From contig CM025856.1 in assembly GCA_003952965.2 (NCBI GenBank), forward strand, positions 2,869,127 through 2,933,126: a DNA stretch of 64,000 nt, in the 5' to 3' direction. The position numbers and the translations under genes were made by a program. The stretch is from Morella rubra. Its lineage: Eukaryota > Streptophyta > Magnoliopsida > Fagales > Myricaceae. Of the stretch, positions 1 through 10,619 are shown one piece after another (position 1 is the first letter of the stretch; the number at the start of each line of letters is the position of its first letter). Below the pieces are notes generated by a model. It saw only the letters and a program-made list of their open reading frames with translations, did no database searches and was not told the DNA's origin.

Positions 1-517
1 TATTATGATGAGCATTAATGAAATTGGATTCATAACACACTAGAGTATTGAGAATACCTTTCTTTTCAAGCCATTGCTTGTATTTCTGACAATCTTTCTT
101 TTGGTGTACCTTTTTCTTGCAGAAAAAATATGCATCCTAATGGCCATGTCACTTGGATGACTTTTTTCCATCCTTTTTCTAAGGTCTAGCATCAGTACTT
201 TTGCCCTACTTTCCTTGTACCTTATGAGTGACAAAATTAGCACTCACCTGATTTGCATGCTTTAACATCTCCTCTACGTACACATAGTAAGAAGTTCCAG
301 GCCATTTTTCCTTATATGTGTTATATGAAATTTTAAATGGTCTATATTCTGTAAAGAGAGAGTTGAATATGAGATGGACAAGAAAAGATTCTGAAATCTC
401 AATCTCTAAGGACTTAAGTTGAGCTACAATATCCCTCATCTTCATTATGTGCTCACGCACACTCCTCGATTTGTGATGATTCATCGTTGACAACCTATTT
501 ATTAGGGTGCTAGCCAA
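1..517 (-). pseudogene. Ty1/Copia gag fragment
   Basis: Reading leftwards, 517-206 encodes a UBN2-type Copia gag core, including HHKSRSVREHIMKMRDIVAQ and a following LKSLEIEISESFLVHLIF stretch. Positions about 150-40 then read, in broken frames, like the lysine-rich segment between the gag zinc knuckle and the protease (CQKYKQWLEKKGIL). Gag would package element RNA into cytoplasmic particles. No protease, integrase or reverse transcriptase follows before the window edge at base 1, and no LTR is seen on the right, so this is a fragment or the edge of an element continuing leftwards. The frame is interrupted, so it is not a functional gene. Confidence 0.7.
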
Positions 518-540
518 CGCTTTGTCAGAAATGACAAACT

Positions 541-880
541 ACTCTTCAATAGCCTTTATGTATTTCTTGACCTTTCCACAATGTGGAATGGAGCCTCTAC
601 TAGTCTTGCTTACATGTGTCTTAATGAACATTCGGCTTAATTGGTTGGATCTCTCCCACCTTTCATAACTCATCTTTTCCACAACATAACTTAATTTTCT
701 GGTATCGGTGGTTCATCCACACAGAGTGCCAAACCAAGATTTTTTCCTTCTAGTCCGAATTTTTTTTTTTCCCATTTAAGATTAGAATATAAGAATCATT
801 TTTCAAAAATATAACAGCAACTATATATAAATTAATGCTTCACAGCTAACTACGTTTCTAATCCCATACGATTCATAAGG
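541..880. other. Unassigned AT-rich spacer
   Basis: Nothing recognisable. There is a short homopolymer run near 759-770. It separates the Copia fragment from a LINE remnant. Confidence 0.4.
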
Positions 881-884
881 CGAT

Positions 885-1150
885 CAACAATGGTGGTAAC
901 AGAGGAGATTGGCAGATTTCTACCCGTATTGCTGACATTTGTAATTTAGCTAGTAGTAGAGATCTGTGGTAATTTGAGCATGTTAAGAGAGATGCTAATG
1001 TTCTTGCCCATCGTATTGTCCAATGGGCATCGTCGTTGTCCTTAAAGGGTAATATTCCTATCTCTTGTATTCCATTGAACATTTTCTCGAGCGACAATCC
1101 TTGGATTCCTCCTTATTGTCGTCTCCTTGGTAATGGACTTTTATTTAGAA
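885..1150 (+). pseudogene. RNase H-like tail of a LINE (RVT_3 type)
   Basis: The plus strand at about 952-1135 translates to SSRDLW, a stop, then FEHVKRDANVLAHRIVQW and a tail SLKGNIPISCIPLNIFSSDN. The HVKRxANxLAH signature is the C-terminal helix region of the plant RNase H fold found at the end of L1-like LINE ORF2 proteins and of related stand-alone domains. An in-frame TAA at 970-972 and the missing upstream domains show a dead fragment. It lies on the opposite strand to the large LINE at 39-44.6 kb. Confidence 0.6.
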
Positions 1151-1407
1151 AAAAAAGAAAGATAATCTTTGCCAATATCTAATCAAAATTTAACTTAAAA
1201 ATCCCAAGCTTTGACAAGCAGCAAACTGACCTAGCACTTAACTTATAATTCATAACACTCAAACATCAAGCATTATTGGATACAGATTTAAAAGCAGAAA
1301 AGACGGATACGAATTTGGATTTATTTGGTAAAATCGTATATGAAGGTGTGGGTGCATGCTTATCCTAAGCCACTGAAAGATATAATGACAATTTGCATGC
1401 ATTAATT

Positions 1408-2216
1408 TTAGAAAGATACCTTAAGCAACTTATCTCGACGGTCCTCTCTGGATAATAATCCCTGTTGACTCCAACCTGTAAATATCTTTTGTCCATATAT
1501 CCCTCGTCTGCTCCTTAACTTTCGAAAGTCTTACCACCTGTGATATCTATAAGACCTATAAAACTTTCCATAATAGAAAGACAATATATCCCCCAGTTCT
1601 TTACTCTTAACAAATCTCTTAACAAGAGTAAGATTCTTCCCAAAGATATATAGATGAAGGAGGAAACTATCACATTCATTATCCCTCCAAGATTCACGCA
1701 AAGAGCCAGGAAGAGGACACAAATCTATCTCTACCTGATTCAGCTCTTTCTTCGACTTAACTGATACCAGATCAACTTCCATGCTATCACTTCCAACTAT
1801 TGGTTGAAGGATGTCCCATCAGAAAACACAGCAGCCGGAGATACAACATGAAGTTCTGAATCTTCATTGTTTGAAGTAATCTGGCTTTCTATTCATTTTC
1901 CAAATTCCACAATTCTATTGAAGTTAACAACTTCACAATCTGTCCACATAAGTGGGATGGGCAATCCCAGCAAGAAAGACTGTTTCAAGTTTGCCACAAC
2001 ATCTAATTCAGCTGGTTCATCTATAACCTGCAATTGATCAAATTCTGCAACGAGCAAGGGAATCTCTGCCTGATATTTGGTCTCAATGCGAGGAAGCACC
2101 TGTGGCTCTCCAAAAATATCACCCACATCAGGGGAAAGTGGAGGTGGTATCTGTGTAGCAGATTCATCTTCAATGTTTTGCATGATATCATCCATCCGAA
2201 CAACATGCATCTGCTA
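1408..2216 (-). pseudogene. Broken ELM2/SANT-type chromatin protein gene
   Basis: Two blocks match a plant family of ELM2/SANT-like proteins (the Arabidopsis At1g09050/At2g47820 group, often called arginine-glutamate dipeptide repeat proteins). The first, 2210-1893, starts MHVVRMDDIMQ and holds an ELM2-like core (PDVGDIFGEPQVLPRIETKYQ, AEIPLLV) and LLGLPIPLMWTDCEVV. The second, 1788-1408, holds the SANT-like core (SWRDNECDSFLLHLYIFGKN, then GDILSFYYGKFYRS) followed by GIYGQKIFTGWSQQGLLSR. Family members are nuclear and thought to act in histone-modifying complexes. Disabling changes visible here are a TGA at 1893-1895, a frame change between the blocks, and a TAA at 1531-1533 exactly inside the SANT block, after which the conserved frame simply continues. 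The reading stops at 1408-1410 and the long C-terminal part is absent. The acceptor-like TTCTAGCAG precedes the first ATG, so a 5' leader intron is likely. Confidence 0.75.
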
Positions 2217-2767
2217 GAAATGCAGAACAGATTGAACTGAGAAAATAACAACATATATGAATCTTACCCTATTTTGGAATATTACTTTGCATCAGATAGC
2301 ACTCAAGGGAAAAGAATAGGACAATTGTGGATGAGACTGCAAGGAGATCATGTTTGACTACCAAGGTATCAGTTAAAACGAGAACTTTGGATCAATTTAA
2401 GATGGAAATACACTGATTGTACTATCTCTAAAAAACATTAAGATTGAAAGAACAAATCGCTCCTAGTATGTTCGAATCTTTAGCACTGGGCATTTATTGA
2501 TGCTAAATGACTCCAACTTCACCAATGTACATGATCAATACAATTGTCATAAGCATATATATGCACACACATATGCAAAAAAATCATTTATTAGTTATTT
2601 ATATATACGCAAACACCATGTAGTTATGATTGAGTGATAATTCTAAAATAAGCCCAAAACGATCATTTTATTGAACACTAGAACGACCAAAGACTGAGAA
2701 AAACGCGTGAAACACATTTAATAAATAGAAAGAATAGGAAGGATATATAGCATCAAAAGAATGAATG
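2217..2767. other. Probable 5' leader intron of the ELM2/SANT relic, right part
   Basis: AT-rich, with no coding signal. On the minus strand it ends in a good acceptor (TTTCTAGCAG) immediately before the relic's ATG. A CTCGAG/GTAAGAC donor sits on the minus strand near 7117-7129, beyond the hAT element, so this stretch and the hAT together plausibly form one leader intron. That pairing is inference. Confidence 0.4.
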
Positions 2768-2929
2768 CAGTGGCGGAACCAGGAATACAATCGAAGGGGG
2801 TCGAACTTCTGAAAGAAAAATGACAAAAAAAAAATTCACTACGTACTGCAAAAAAATATCTTAGAGTTAAAATATAAAAAATTAAGGACTAAAAATATTA
2901 GTACCATACTATTTGCTGATACTGAGAGG

Positions 2930-5291
2930 TGGCAATTGGATCCTACGGGACTGCATATTCTGAAAACGTTGCAAAATATTCGTTCTCAATAGTTTCAAAA
3001 ATTTCTCTTTCGATGTATACTACCAAACTATCATTCATCCATTCATCTCCCATCTTATTACGCAAGTCAGTCTTGATAACTTCATTGCAGAAAACACTCT
3101 CTCAACGTTGCAGTCGCAACTGGTAAGACCAATGCCAACTCAATAAGTCGATAAACTAATGGATATAGAGTATTCTTTTTGTCTCAACCATCTTCACAGC
3201 AAGACCTCCAATATCTTGAAGCCAGAAAAAAGCATCATTTCTTCTCACATCATAAATGTAGTTTAAGTTGATCTTTAAGTATAAATGATCATCTGCTGAG
3301 AAATCTTCTGGATAAAGCTCAGCAAGACGACGTAACTTAACATGATCAAACGCTGAGAATGAGTTTTTTGGATCAAGACATGCTATGCAAAGAAGTAACT
3401 TCCGTACTTGCTTCTGTGAAACGATTATCCATCTCCTGAGCGGTCAAATCAATAACTTGGCAAAACACTTCCACACGAAAATGATGCAAATAAGTAATTG
3501 TTTGCCCTCCACGCCTCGAACGACTGAGTTGGTATAATGTCTTCCATATTGGGCACACTGAATAGAATTATCAACAAAAAGTTTTACTTCTTCCAAAAAT
3601 TCATCCCATTCTTCTCCCTCAAATCCTGCAACCGACCTTCACAATTCCAACCAAATTCATAGCATTAACAATGTCTTGATCCTTTCGTTGTAAGGCCTGT
3701 GACAATTCATTAGCACCTGTGACAATTCATTTGTAATTCCCATTATATTTCTCAACAAATGCATAGTGAATACAAACTCAAGCTTTGAATCTTATCCATC
3801 ATACCCATAGCCAGGATCTTTGTTCTATGCAAGTGCCATCCTCTTTTATGTTTTCAAGCACATCCAACACTGATGACCACATACTGAAGAGACGTATTAT
3901 TGTAATGTGGTATGAACCCCAACGAGTATCACCTGGTCGTGCAAGACTGGTTTCTTGATTTTTGCCCCTTCCACTAGAAATGTCTCCCTTGTCCAACCGC
4001 TCCACTATCTTCTCATGTTGACTTTGCCGAAGAGCATCTTTCCTTTTACAAGAAGCTCCGACCATATTCACAATCGGAAGTGTAATAAAAAAATCACAAA
4101 CTTGCAAGTTATTCTTTGCAATAGCCACAATAACCAATTGAAGTTGGTGAGCAAAACAATGGATATACGTAGCAGAAGGATTGTCCCTCAAAATGAGCGA
4201 CTTCAACCCATTGAACTCGCCTCGCATGTTTGATGCCCCATCATACCCTTGACCTCTCAACTTGGATATTGATAACCCATGCCTTGCAAACAATTTGTCT
4301 ATAGCATTTTTCAAAGATTAGAGCAAGTATCGGTAACATGTTCCACACCAATAAACCTTTCAATCACCTGTCCACGTTTGTTCACATATCTCAAAACCAC
4401 TGCCATTTGCTCCTTCACTGAATTATCTCGAGACTCATCAACCATAAGAGAAATAAAATCCATCCCCAATATCTTTAATGATGGCAAGTGTGGTCTCCGC
4501 TGCACAAGCACTCACCAATTCCTTCTGAGTTTTGGAGAAGTCATTTGGTTGTTTCCAGGAGCATTAGTGAAGTGTTACAACCTTTTTCTTACGTAAGCTG
4601 TACCATTCCAAAAGCTCAAGAAAATTGCCCTTCCTTATTGAACTCTCAGACTCATCATGACCACGAAAAGCTAATCCTTGCACCAAAAGATAACGAATGC
4701 AATCTAAAACGCTGTTAAACGAATGCGATAAGCATTCTCTTGATCGACCCGTGTGGATAACATGTGCGACACACTTTGTCGCTGATTTTAAGTGCTTCAC
4801 ATTGTCTTCTAGCTTCATTGTGAGCACTATTACAGTCACCAACATGTTCACGAAAAACCTCCACTACCTTTTTCCAATTGCTAAATCCCATAGATGTAAA
4901 CACATCTCCCCCAGATTTCCCTCCTCTAGCTTCGCCTAAACAGATAACACCACAAGCAATACACCTCATCCTTTGATACACTATATTCCAACCAATTATT
5001 TTTAACCATAACTCCCTAAAACCCCTCATTGTATTCCCATATTGCTTCTTGGAAAAATCATGGCCAAATGGTTGAAAGGACCTTTGATCAAATACTCCCT
5101 ACGAACTTGATCCTAATCCCAACATCATATTCTTCAATGGGTTTACGTAACCCTGGGTCAGCAACAATATCATCCGGACTAAATTCAATACGAGGTCTTT
5201 TTGAACTAGGATTCGTTTCAGAAATAGCAGCCACGTTAGGAGTACTAGACGACCCTATGCTGGCTGGCTTCTTTATCAAAAACTTATCCAT
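2930..5291 (-). pseudogene. hAT transposase (TTF zinc finger, DUF4371, hAT dimerisation), broken
   Basis: The reading starts with MDKFLIKKPASIGSSSTPNV at 5291, a typical N-terminus of plant hAT proteins annotated as TTF-type or zinc finger MYM-type 1-like. Downstream come a TTF-like segment (GFSNWKKVVEVFREHVGD, 5029-4715), a DUF4371-like catalytic-domain block (LRGQGYDGASNMRGEFNGLK and YIHCFAHQLQLVIVA, 4314-3799) and, near 3130-2930, the dimerisation region. There the ERVFSAM signature is present but needs a one-base frame change. The frame is cut by many stops and shifts throughout, so it cannot make active transposase. The family excises and reinserts the element by cut and paste. Confidence 0.85.
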
Positions 5292-6110
5292 TATCTAAAT
5301 AAAACAAAACAAAAAAAAATCATCAATCTAATTTCATAACCTAATCACATTTTCACAACCTAGTCCTAATCACAATTTCAATCACAGTTTCACACATTAT
5401 CCATAATAAATTCATTAATCAATATCATCAATAATTCATCACAATATCATCAATAATTCATCACATTATTCATCAATAAAATCCACATTAATCAAATCCC
5501 TAATCTCTTTAATATAAAAATAATCAAATTCACAAATTCAAAATTAAATTCAATCTATTTAATAGAAACATAATCAAATTCACAAATTAATCAAATTCTA
5601 TTTAATAGAAAAATAATCAAATTCACAAATTCATAATAAAATTCACAAATAATTAAATTCATAATCTCTTTAATAGAAAAATAATCAAATTCACATAACC
5701 TAATCAAATAAATAATCTGTTTAATATAAACATAATCAAATTCAAAAATTCATAATCAAATTCAAAATTACAATCAAATTCATAATAATTAAATTCATAA
5801 TCTCTTTAATAGAAAAATAATCAAATTCACCATAACCTAATCAAATAAATAATCTGTTTAATATAAACATAATCAAATTCAAATATTCATTATCAAATTC
5901 ATAATCCAATTGACAAATTACTAATTAAATTCATAATCTCTTTAATAGAAAATAATCAAATTCACCATAACCTAATCAAATGCATAATCTGTTTAATATA
6001 AACATAATCAAATTCACAAATTCATAATTTCAAATTCACACATATTACTAATCAAATTCATAATCTCTTTACTAAAAAAATTATCAAATTCACAATAACC
6101 TAACTATTTT
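5290..6110. repeat. AT-rich tandem array inside hAT (about 135-bp unit)
   Basis: The phrase AATCTCTTTAATAGAAAAAT followed by AATCAAATTCAC and a TAACCTAATCAAAT tail recurs near 5663, 5798 and 5934, with a more diverged copy near 6060, spaced about 135 bp. Shorter AATCAAATTCA words fill the gaps. It lies upstream of the transposase start. The related element at 10.6-12.0 kb has its own array in the same position. Confidence 0.75.
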
Positions 6111-6149
6111 AAATTGTATGGTTATCCATGTGAGAGTGTAGCCGGTAGT

Positions 6150-6480
6150 CTTGGACTTGGAGACTTAGAATCTTGGAGGCTGGAGAGAGAAGAGAGAGAG
6201 AGAGAGAAGAGGCAAAGTTGAACTGTTGCTGTTGACTTGGAGCCGTGAGGAGGAGAGGTAGAGAGAGAGAGGGAGAGTGAGAGGGGAAGTTGAGAGGGAG
6301 AGGCAGGCGGCCAGAGAGAGAGACAGAGTGAGAGGGGGACTCGGGAGGCTGGCAGGCTGCCGTTGACCGCTGGAGGCTGGCGTCGGCCGGCGGGAGGCAG
6401 AGGCTGGCCACTGGCGTCGGGAGGTGGGGAGTGAGAGAGTTGCAGAGTGAGAGAGCTGAGACTTGAGATTGGCGTCGGGG
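6150..6480. repeat. Purine-rich GAGAGA block in hAT leader
   Basis: Long GAGAGAG/GGAGAGG-rich stretch on the plus strand (CT-rich on the transposase strand), interrupted by GGCTGG and GGCGTCGG words. CT-rich leaders are common just downstream of plant transcription starts, so this may be the 5' UTR of the transposase gene. The apparent open reading frames here are compositional. Confidence 0.5.
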
Positions 6481-6516
6481 AGAAGAGGGAAATTGAGGGG
6501 GTGGGGGGAATTAAAC

Positions 6517-6600
6517 CAGGGTGAAACGGCGCCGTTTCACCCTGATTTTTTTTTTTTTTTTTTAAAACCAGAGGGTGAAACGGCGCCGTTTCACCCTCTG
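6517..6600. repeat. Two perfect palindromes with common core
   Basis: Bases 6517-6544 (28 bp) and 6569-6600 (32 bp) are each perfectly self-complementary around the same core GAAACGGCGCCGTTTC. They are separated by a T-run of about 19 bp and AAAAC. A decayed single copy (GGTGAAACGACGCTGTTTTA) is at about 11849 in the related hAT element. The position is between the terminal repeat and the leader. Confidence 0.9.
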
Positions 6601-6877
6601 TTATTAAAAAAAAGCCCCGGGCTGGGCTTTGGGGGCCGGGCGCGCGTTAGGGGCGCGCGTTAGGGGGGCGGGCGCGCGTTTAGGGGCTGGGGGGCGGGCT
6701 GGGCTGGGGCCTGGGGGCCGGGCCCGCGTTAGGGGCTGGGCTTAAGGGGGCGGGCTGGGCTTAAGGGGGCCGGGCTGGGCTTTATACTAATATAAAAAAA
6801 AAAAAAAAAAAAATTTTGAAATTTTCAGGCGATGGGGGGCGGCTGCCCCCCATCGTCCCTGTGTAGTTCCGCCCCTG

Positions 6878-9492
6878 AATGAATGGACAAGAAGCATGTG
6901 CTAACCTCACGTTAGAACCCACGTGCAAAAATGGACATGGCCGAATGGGCCTTTCTCATTAACCTCGATTGTTAAGTTTTTTCTCTTTGTTTTGGAAACA
7001 TAACGTAACCAAGAAAATATTGAAGACAAAGAAAACTAGAAAAAAGAAAACGTATATAGAGTAGTAACAGAGAGAGACATTCTGAATAAAGAATTAGAGA
7101 TAGTATTTTAAAGTCTTACCTCGAGGTAATTAAGTAGTGGCTTTCGATGGATACGAGAAGTTGAGATTCTGGCAAGTTTCTTGTAATTATAGAGGCTAGA
7201 GAGGGAGGAGGACGGAGAAGGATTCTGAGCAAAGAGTTAGAGACGTGAGACTAAAGCTCCACGAGCGACCCAGCGCTAGCGACCCAGTTGTCTCAACAAT
7301 GTAGCTAAACATACAAAAAGCTAGAATAGACGCATAGAGATTGGAACTCTGATATAATCGGCCTTCGTTGATTCTATTCCTAATGGAGTTTGAGTCTCTC
7401 GTAGGCCGACACGCCCTCTTTCATATTTTACCCCCTTCTGCTTCCCGCTGGCAGCCCACCTACAATAAAGGTCCGCTAACATCGCCATACTGCACTCCTT
7501 ACCTCCAGATGCCACGACGGCCTACGCGCAACTACATCATGCGGTCATCGCCTTCTTACTCACTGTCGACATTGTGCACGCTCCTATCATGACGACGCAT
7601 CACTATCTCGTTGTACCTGGCATTCCCTCTTCTCTCAACATACGTGTCGTCTTCCTTCTCACATTATCCCTCTCCATCATTATCCTCTGCGCTTACTAAT
7701 CTAGCTCGTGAACCACTATGATATGAAGCTCGAGTACTATCTGACTACTCAATCTCTTCAATTCCTCTGTTTGTATCTACACAATTCATATGCACTGCTC
7801 CGTATTCTCTAAACTCTCCGAATGAATTCAATCAGCGTGCTGTCAATCTATGATCACACACTCATACTTGCCATTCATAAGTGTGTCTAATGCTCTCAGA
7901 ATCTAGTCTCTCACATACTGAATTCATTTGGTGTCTGGAACATGAGATTGTATCAACAATCATTATTAAAATTGAGTCTAAAACTGTAGTGAATATATAT
8001 AAAATGCCAATTAAATTTGCGTGGTGATGACTAATAATGATCTATAATAGATGATTAGTATTTATAAGTCGCTTCTATATATAAAATATCATAATGCTAG
8101 AAATATATAGTTATCATATAAACCAATATATAATATAGAAGAGACTAGATAATTTGTGTTTACTATTATATTGTTTGTGAAGACAAATCATAGCATATGC
8201 CCAAAAGACCAATACTGCAATCTGTGTGTCTAGAGAGTGTTATAGAAGATGTGAAGCTCTACGAAATGGAATGAATTCTTCAGAGTACCGCTGATCTATG
8301 TGCCTCCTCTCTCGCTCAAATATGTGGATTCATCACATTATACCTCCAGGATTATAATATACTCAAGTACATCTCGTGACAAGTAGCTGAATTACTAGAC
8401 ACAACTGACCTAATTAATTCCTATACGTATCTCCTATTACTTCATCTGCTTATTTAGTGACCATGTCTATCTCGAGACCACTCGCAGAGATAGATGAGTG
8501 TAGTATTAGTAAGAGTGTCAGTTCGATATGAGACGCATATTAATTGAGATGGCAAATCGTACTCTATGTGATGGTGACACAAGATATACTGTGATACTTA
8601 TTATAAAATATGTTCTAAGTGTATAGCCACTACTACTAGATATCTATTTGACATGATAAGTGTTTTAATTATCTCCTCATAAGTAATATCTGTGAATGCA
8701 ATATAATCAATATTGTTGACTCTACAATAGAAACAATAATAATGTATGGCAGCATAACATTTAGTTACAACATATACTGCATTACTGAATTATAAATATC
8801 ATATATATTATTGATAACTTGTGATCTCAGCTCGACTAAGTGTGATGTAAACTATCACTCATGTGATCTCATAGGTTATGAAATTCAGATTTATATTATA
8901 TATTATGTTGAATGTAGTATTGTTCTTCTGCTCAATCTAAGTTTATGGTAAATCGAAACGCTCTTCAAAAGTTTTTGTAATAACGAACCGATTTTTGAAA
9001 ATTATCACTTTTTCTCTAGCTACTTGATGGTCCTTACATCGGAAGAGTTAAGTACTTCTAAAGTGGCAATGTCCCTATTTCATAAGTAAATTACATACAT
9101 GTGACTAGAAAAAGAAAAAGTAAACTAATCAGGTACGAATATCAAAAGTTGGGAATCATTGAATTCGTCTGCTTCTGTAGTTAACCATAACTAGTAACTA
9201 AATAAACACCAAGACTTGTACATTAATTGTATAGCAATTAGCTACGGCAAGACACCAAATTTTCCTTTTCCAGCAGGAAAGCTCGGCCTCCATGACCATA
9301 AAGTTTGAAATTTTTCTGAAGTTTAAGAAGCAAGTGATCGGAAAAAAAAAGACCAACGAAGGGATTAATAAGTAGCATTCAATCCGGCCCCTAATCTTGA
9401 AAGTTGTTAAGTCTTCACCATTGATAGGCCGCTTCCCAATGACAGCTACTTGATCATTAAAACTCGATGGAAGCGAATCATGCAACAAGAGT
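6878..9492. other. No recognised gene; possible 5' leader exon near 7125-7270
   Basis: The minus-strand donor-like CTCGAG/GTAAGAC near 7117-7129 could close a non-coding first exon of the ELM2/SANT relic. Short open frames at 7321-7592 match no family I recognise. From 7650 to 9190 the sequence is AT-rich and gene-free as far as I can read. A minus-strand frame at 9490-9360 (SLPSSFNDQVAVIGKRPING) appears to continue across the solo LTR from 12362-12173 and is listed separately. Confidence 0.4.
9360..9492 (-). pseudogene. Unrecognised ORF fragment split by the solo LTR
   Basis: If the LTR at 9493-12167 and one copy of its AGAGT duplication are removed, a minus-strand frame from near 12200 reads across the insertion point into LLLHDSLPSSFNDQVAVIG and then KRPINGEDLTTFKIRG. 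Upstream, 12362-12200 reads SLEAVLLTLVLENVGKKTTT in another frame. I do not recognise the family; a remote likeness to Copia gag is possible but not convincing. The frame is not intact. Confidence 0.3.
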
Positions 9493-10619
9493 TGTAACGC
9501 CCTGGGCCCAAATTCCATACGGATAGATTTCCTATACAATAATATTTTTTTCACCGTGGCTAATTATTATCTAGGCCCTAATATTTCAAAACTAATTTGT
9601 ACAATCTTAACAAAATATTCATACACCACAAAACCCACAAATATCAAGCTGAGCTATAAAATTTACATTAGCATATTCGATACTTTTCCAACATCGATGA
9701 AGATCTCCCAAAAGAATTAATAATTACTTTTCCAAAATTTATCTCCCAAAGTACTCATGCAAAACATGCCTTCGAAACACAAATTTATCTCAAGTTCCTC
9801 GAACTTCTCAAATTCTGCAAATTCTGAAAAATATGAAAATAAGTGGTGAGCTATAACTAGCTCAGTAAGTAGCAAGTCAATGGGGTTGGGGAAAAGACAA
9901 TTTTCTCAAAATAATCAAAATCCAAAAGAAAACACTGGTGAGCCATACCAAAACTAAAATATAAGTTATAGCAAAAATATCCAAGGCCACACAATATAGG
10001 GAAATCACCAATGGTCACACAGACCTCCCAGGCCACAAAAACCTCCAAATACCACAAAGGGTATCAAATTGGCCACACAGACCACAAGGATAAATTGGCC
10101 ATACAGATCACAGAGATATATCACCAGCACAAGGAAAATTTTCACAGTATGCTCACCAAAACAAGTTATAAATATTTCAATTGAGTTTCACGAAGTCCCG
10201 ACAATCACCTTTTACCCAAAATTTGTTAAGTTCCCCCAAAAAGTACATCAAAACCGTATAAAATACAGTACACAATTAAAAATCTCATTGAAGAACCACT
10301 TACCTCAAATGCTTAACCAATCCTTAAAGTTTCTCTAATAATTGCTGAACAATCTCTCGGAATTTAGTAGCACCACCTCAATCTAAATTTTGGTCTCCAA
10401 TATACATTCTCCGAGACCATTTATTAACCTCAATCTCTTCAACTTTTAAAATTCAAACATATCTTTATCCATCACTATAAATTCAAATAAGATCCTTATC
10501 CATATCTTTTCAAATTCAAACATAAGAGTAATCTTTATCCATATCTTTCAAATTCAAACATAAGATTTAATCTTTTCATCCATATCTCTAAACTTTAAAT
10601 TCAAATATAGATCACTCTC

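Larger units (their letters stand above)
2768..6877 (-). mobile_element. hAT transposon, degenerate but full-length, with 8-bp TSD
   Basis: Left end CAGTGGCGGAACC and right end (reverse complement) CAGGGGCGGAACTAC form hAT-type short terminal inverted repeats. They are flanked by a perfect 8-bp target duplication AATGAATG at 2760-2767 and 6878-6885, the size expected for hAT. The element is 4110 bp. From right to left it contains a GC-rich leader with two perfect palindromes, a purine-rich block, an AT-rich tandem array, and a transposase gene on the minus strand. Two shorter relatives lie at 10620-12029 and 53863-54798. Confidence 0.92.

Noticed and set aside
6109..6411. 100-residue Ser/Pro/Leu-rich ORF on the minus strand
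   Set aside because: Product of the GAGAGA-rich hAT leader; the related element at 11.5-11.8 kb gives similar nonsense frames.
7368..7700. Plus-strand ORF with Pro/Thr/Ser-rich product
   Set aside because: No recognisable domain, interrupted in all frames, and no similarity to nearby elements.
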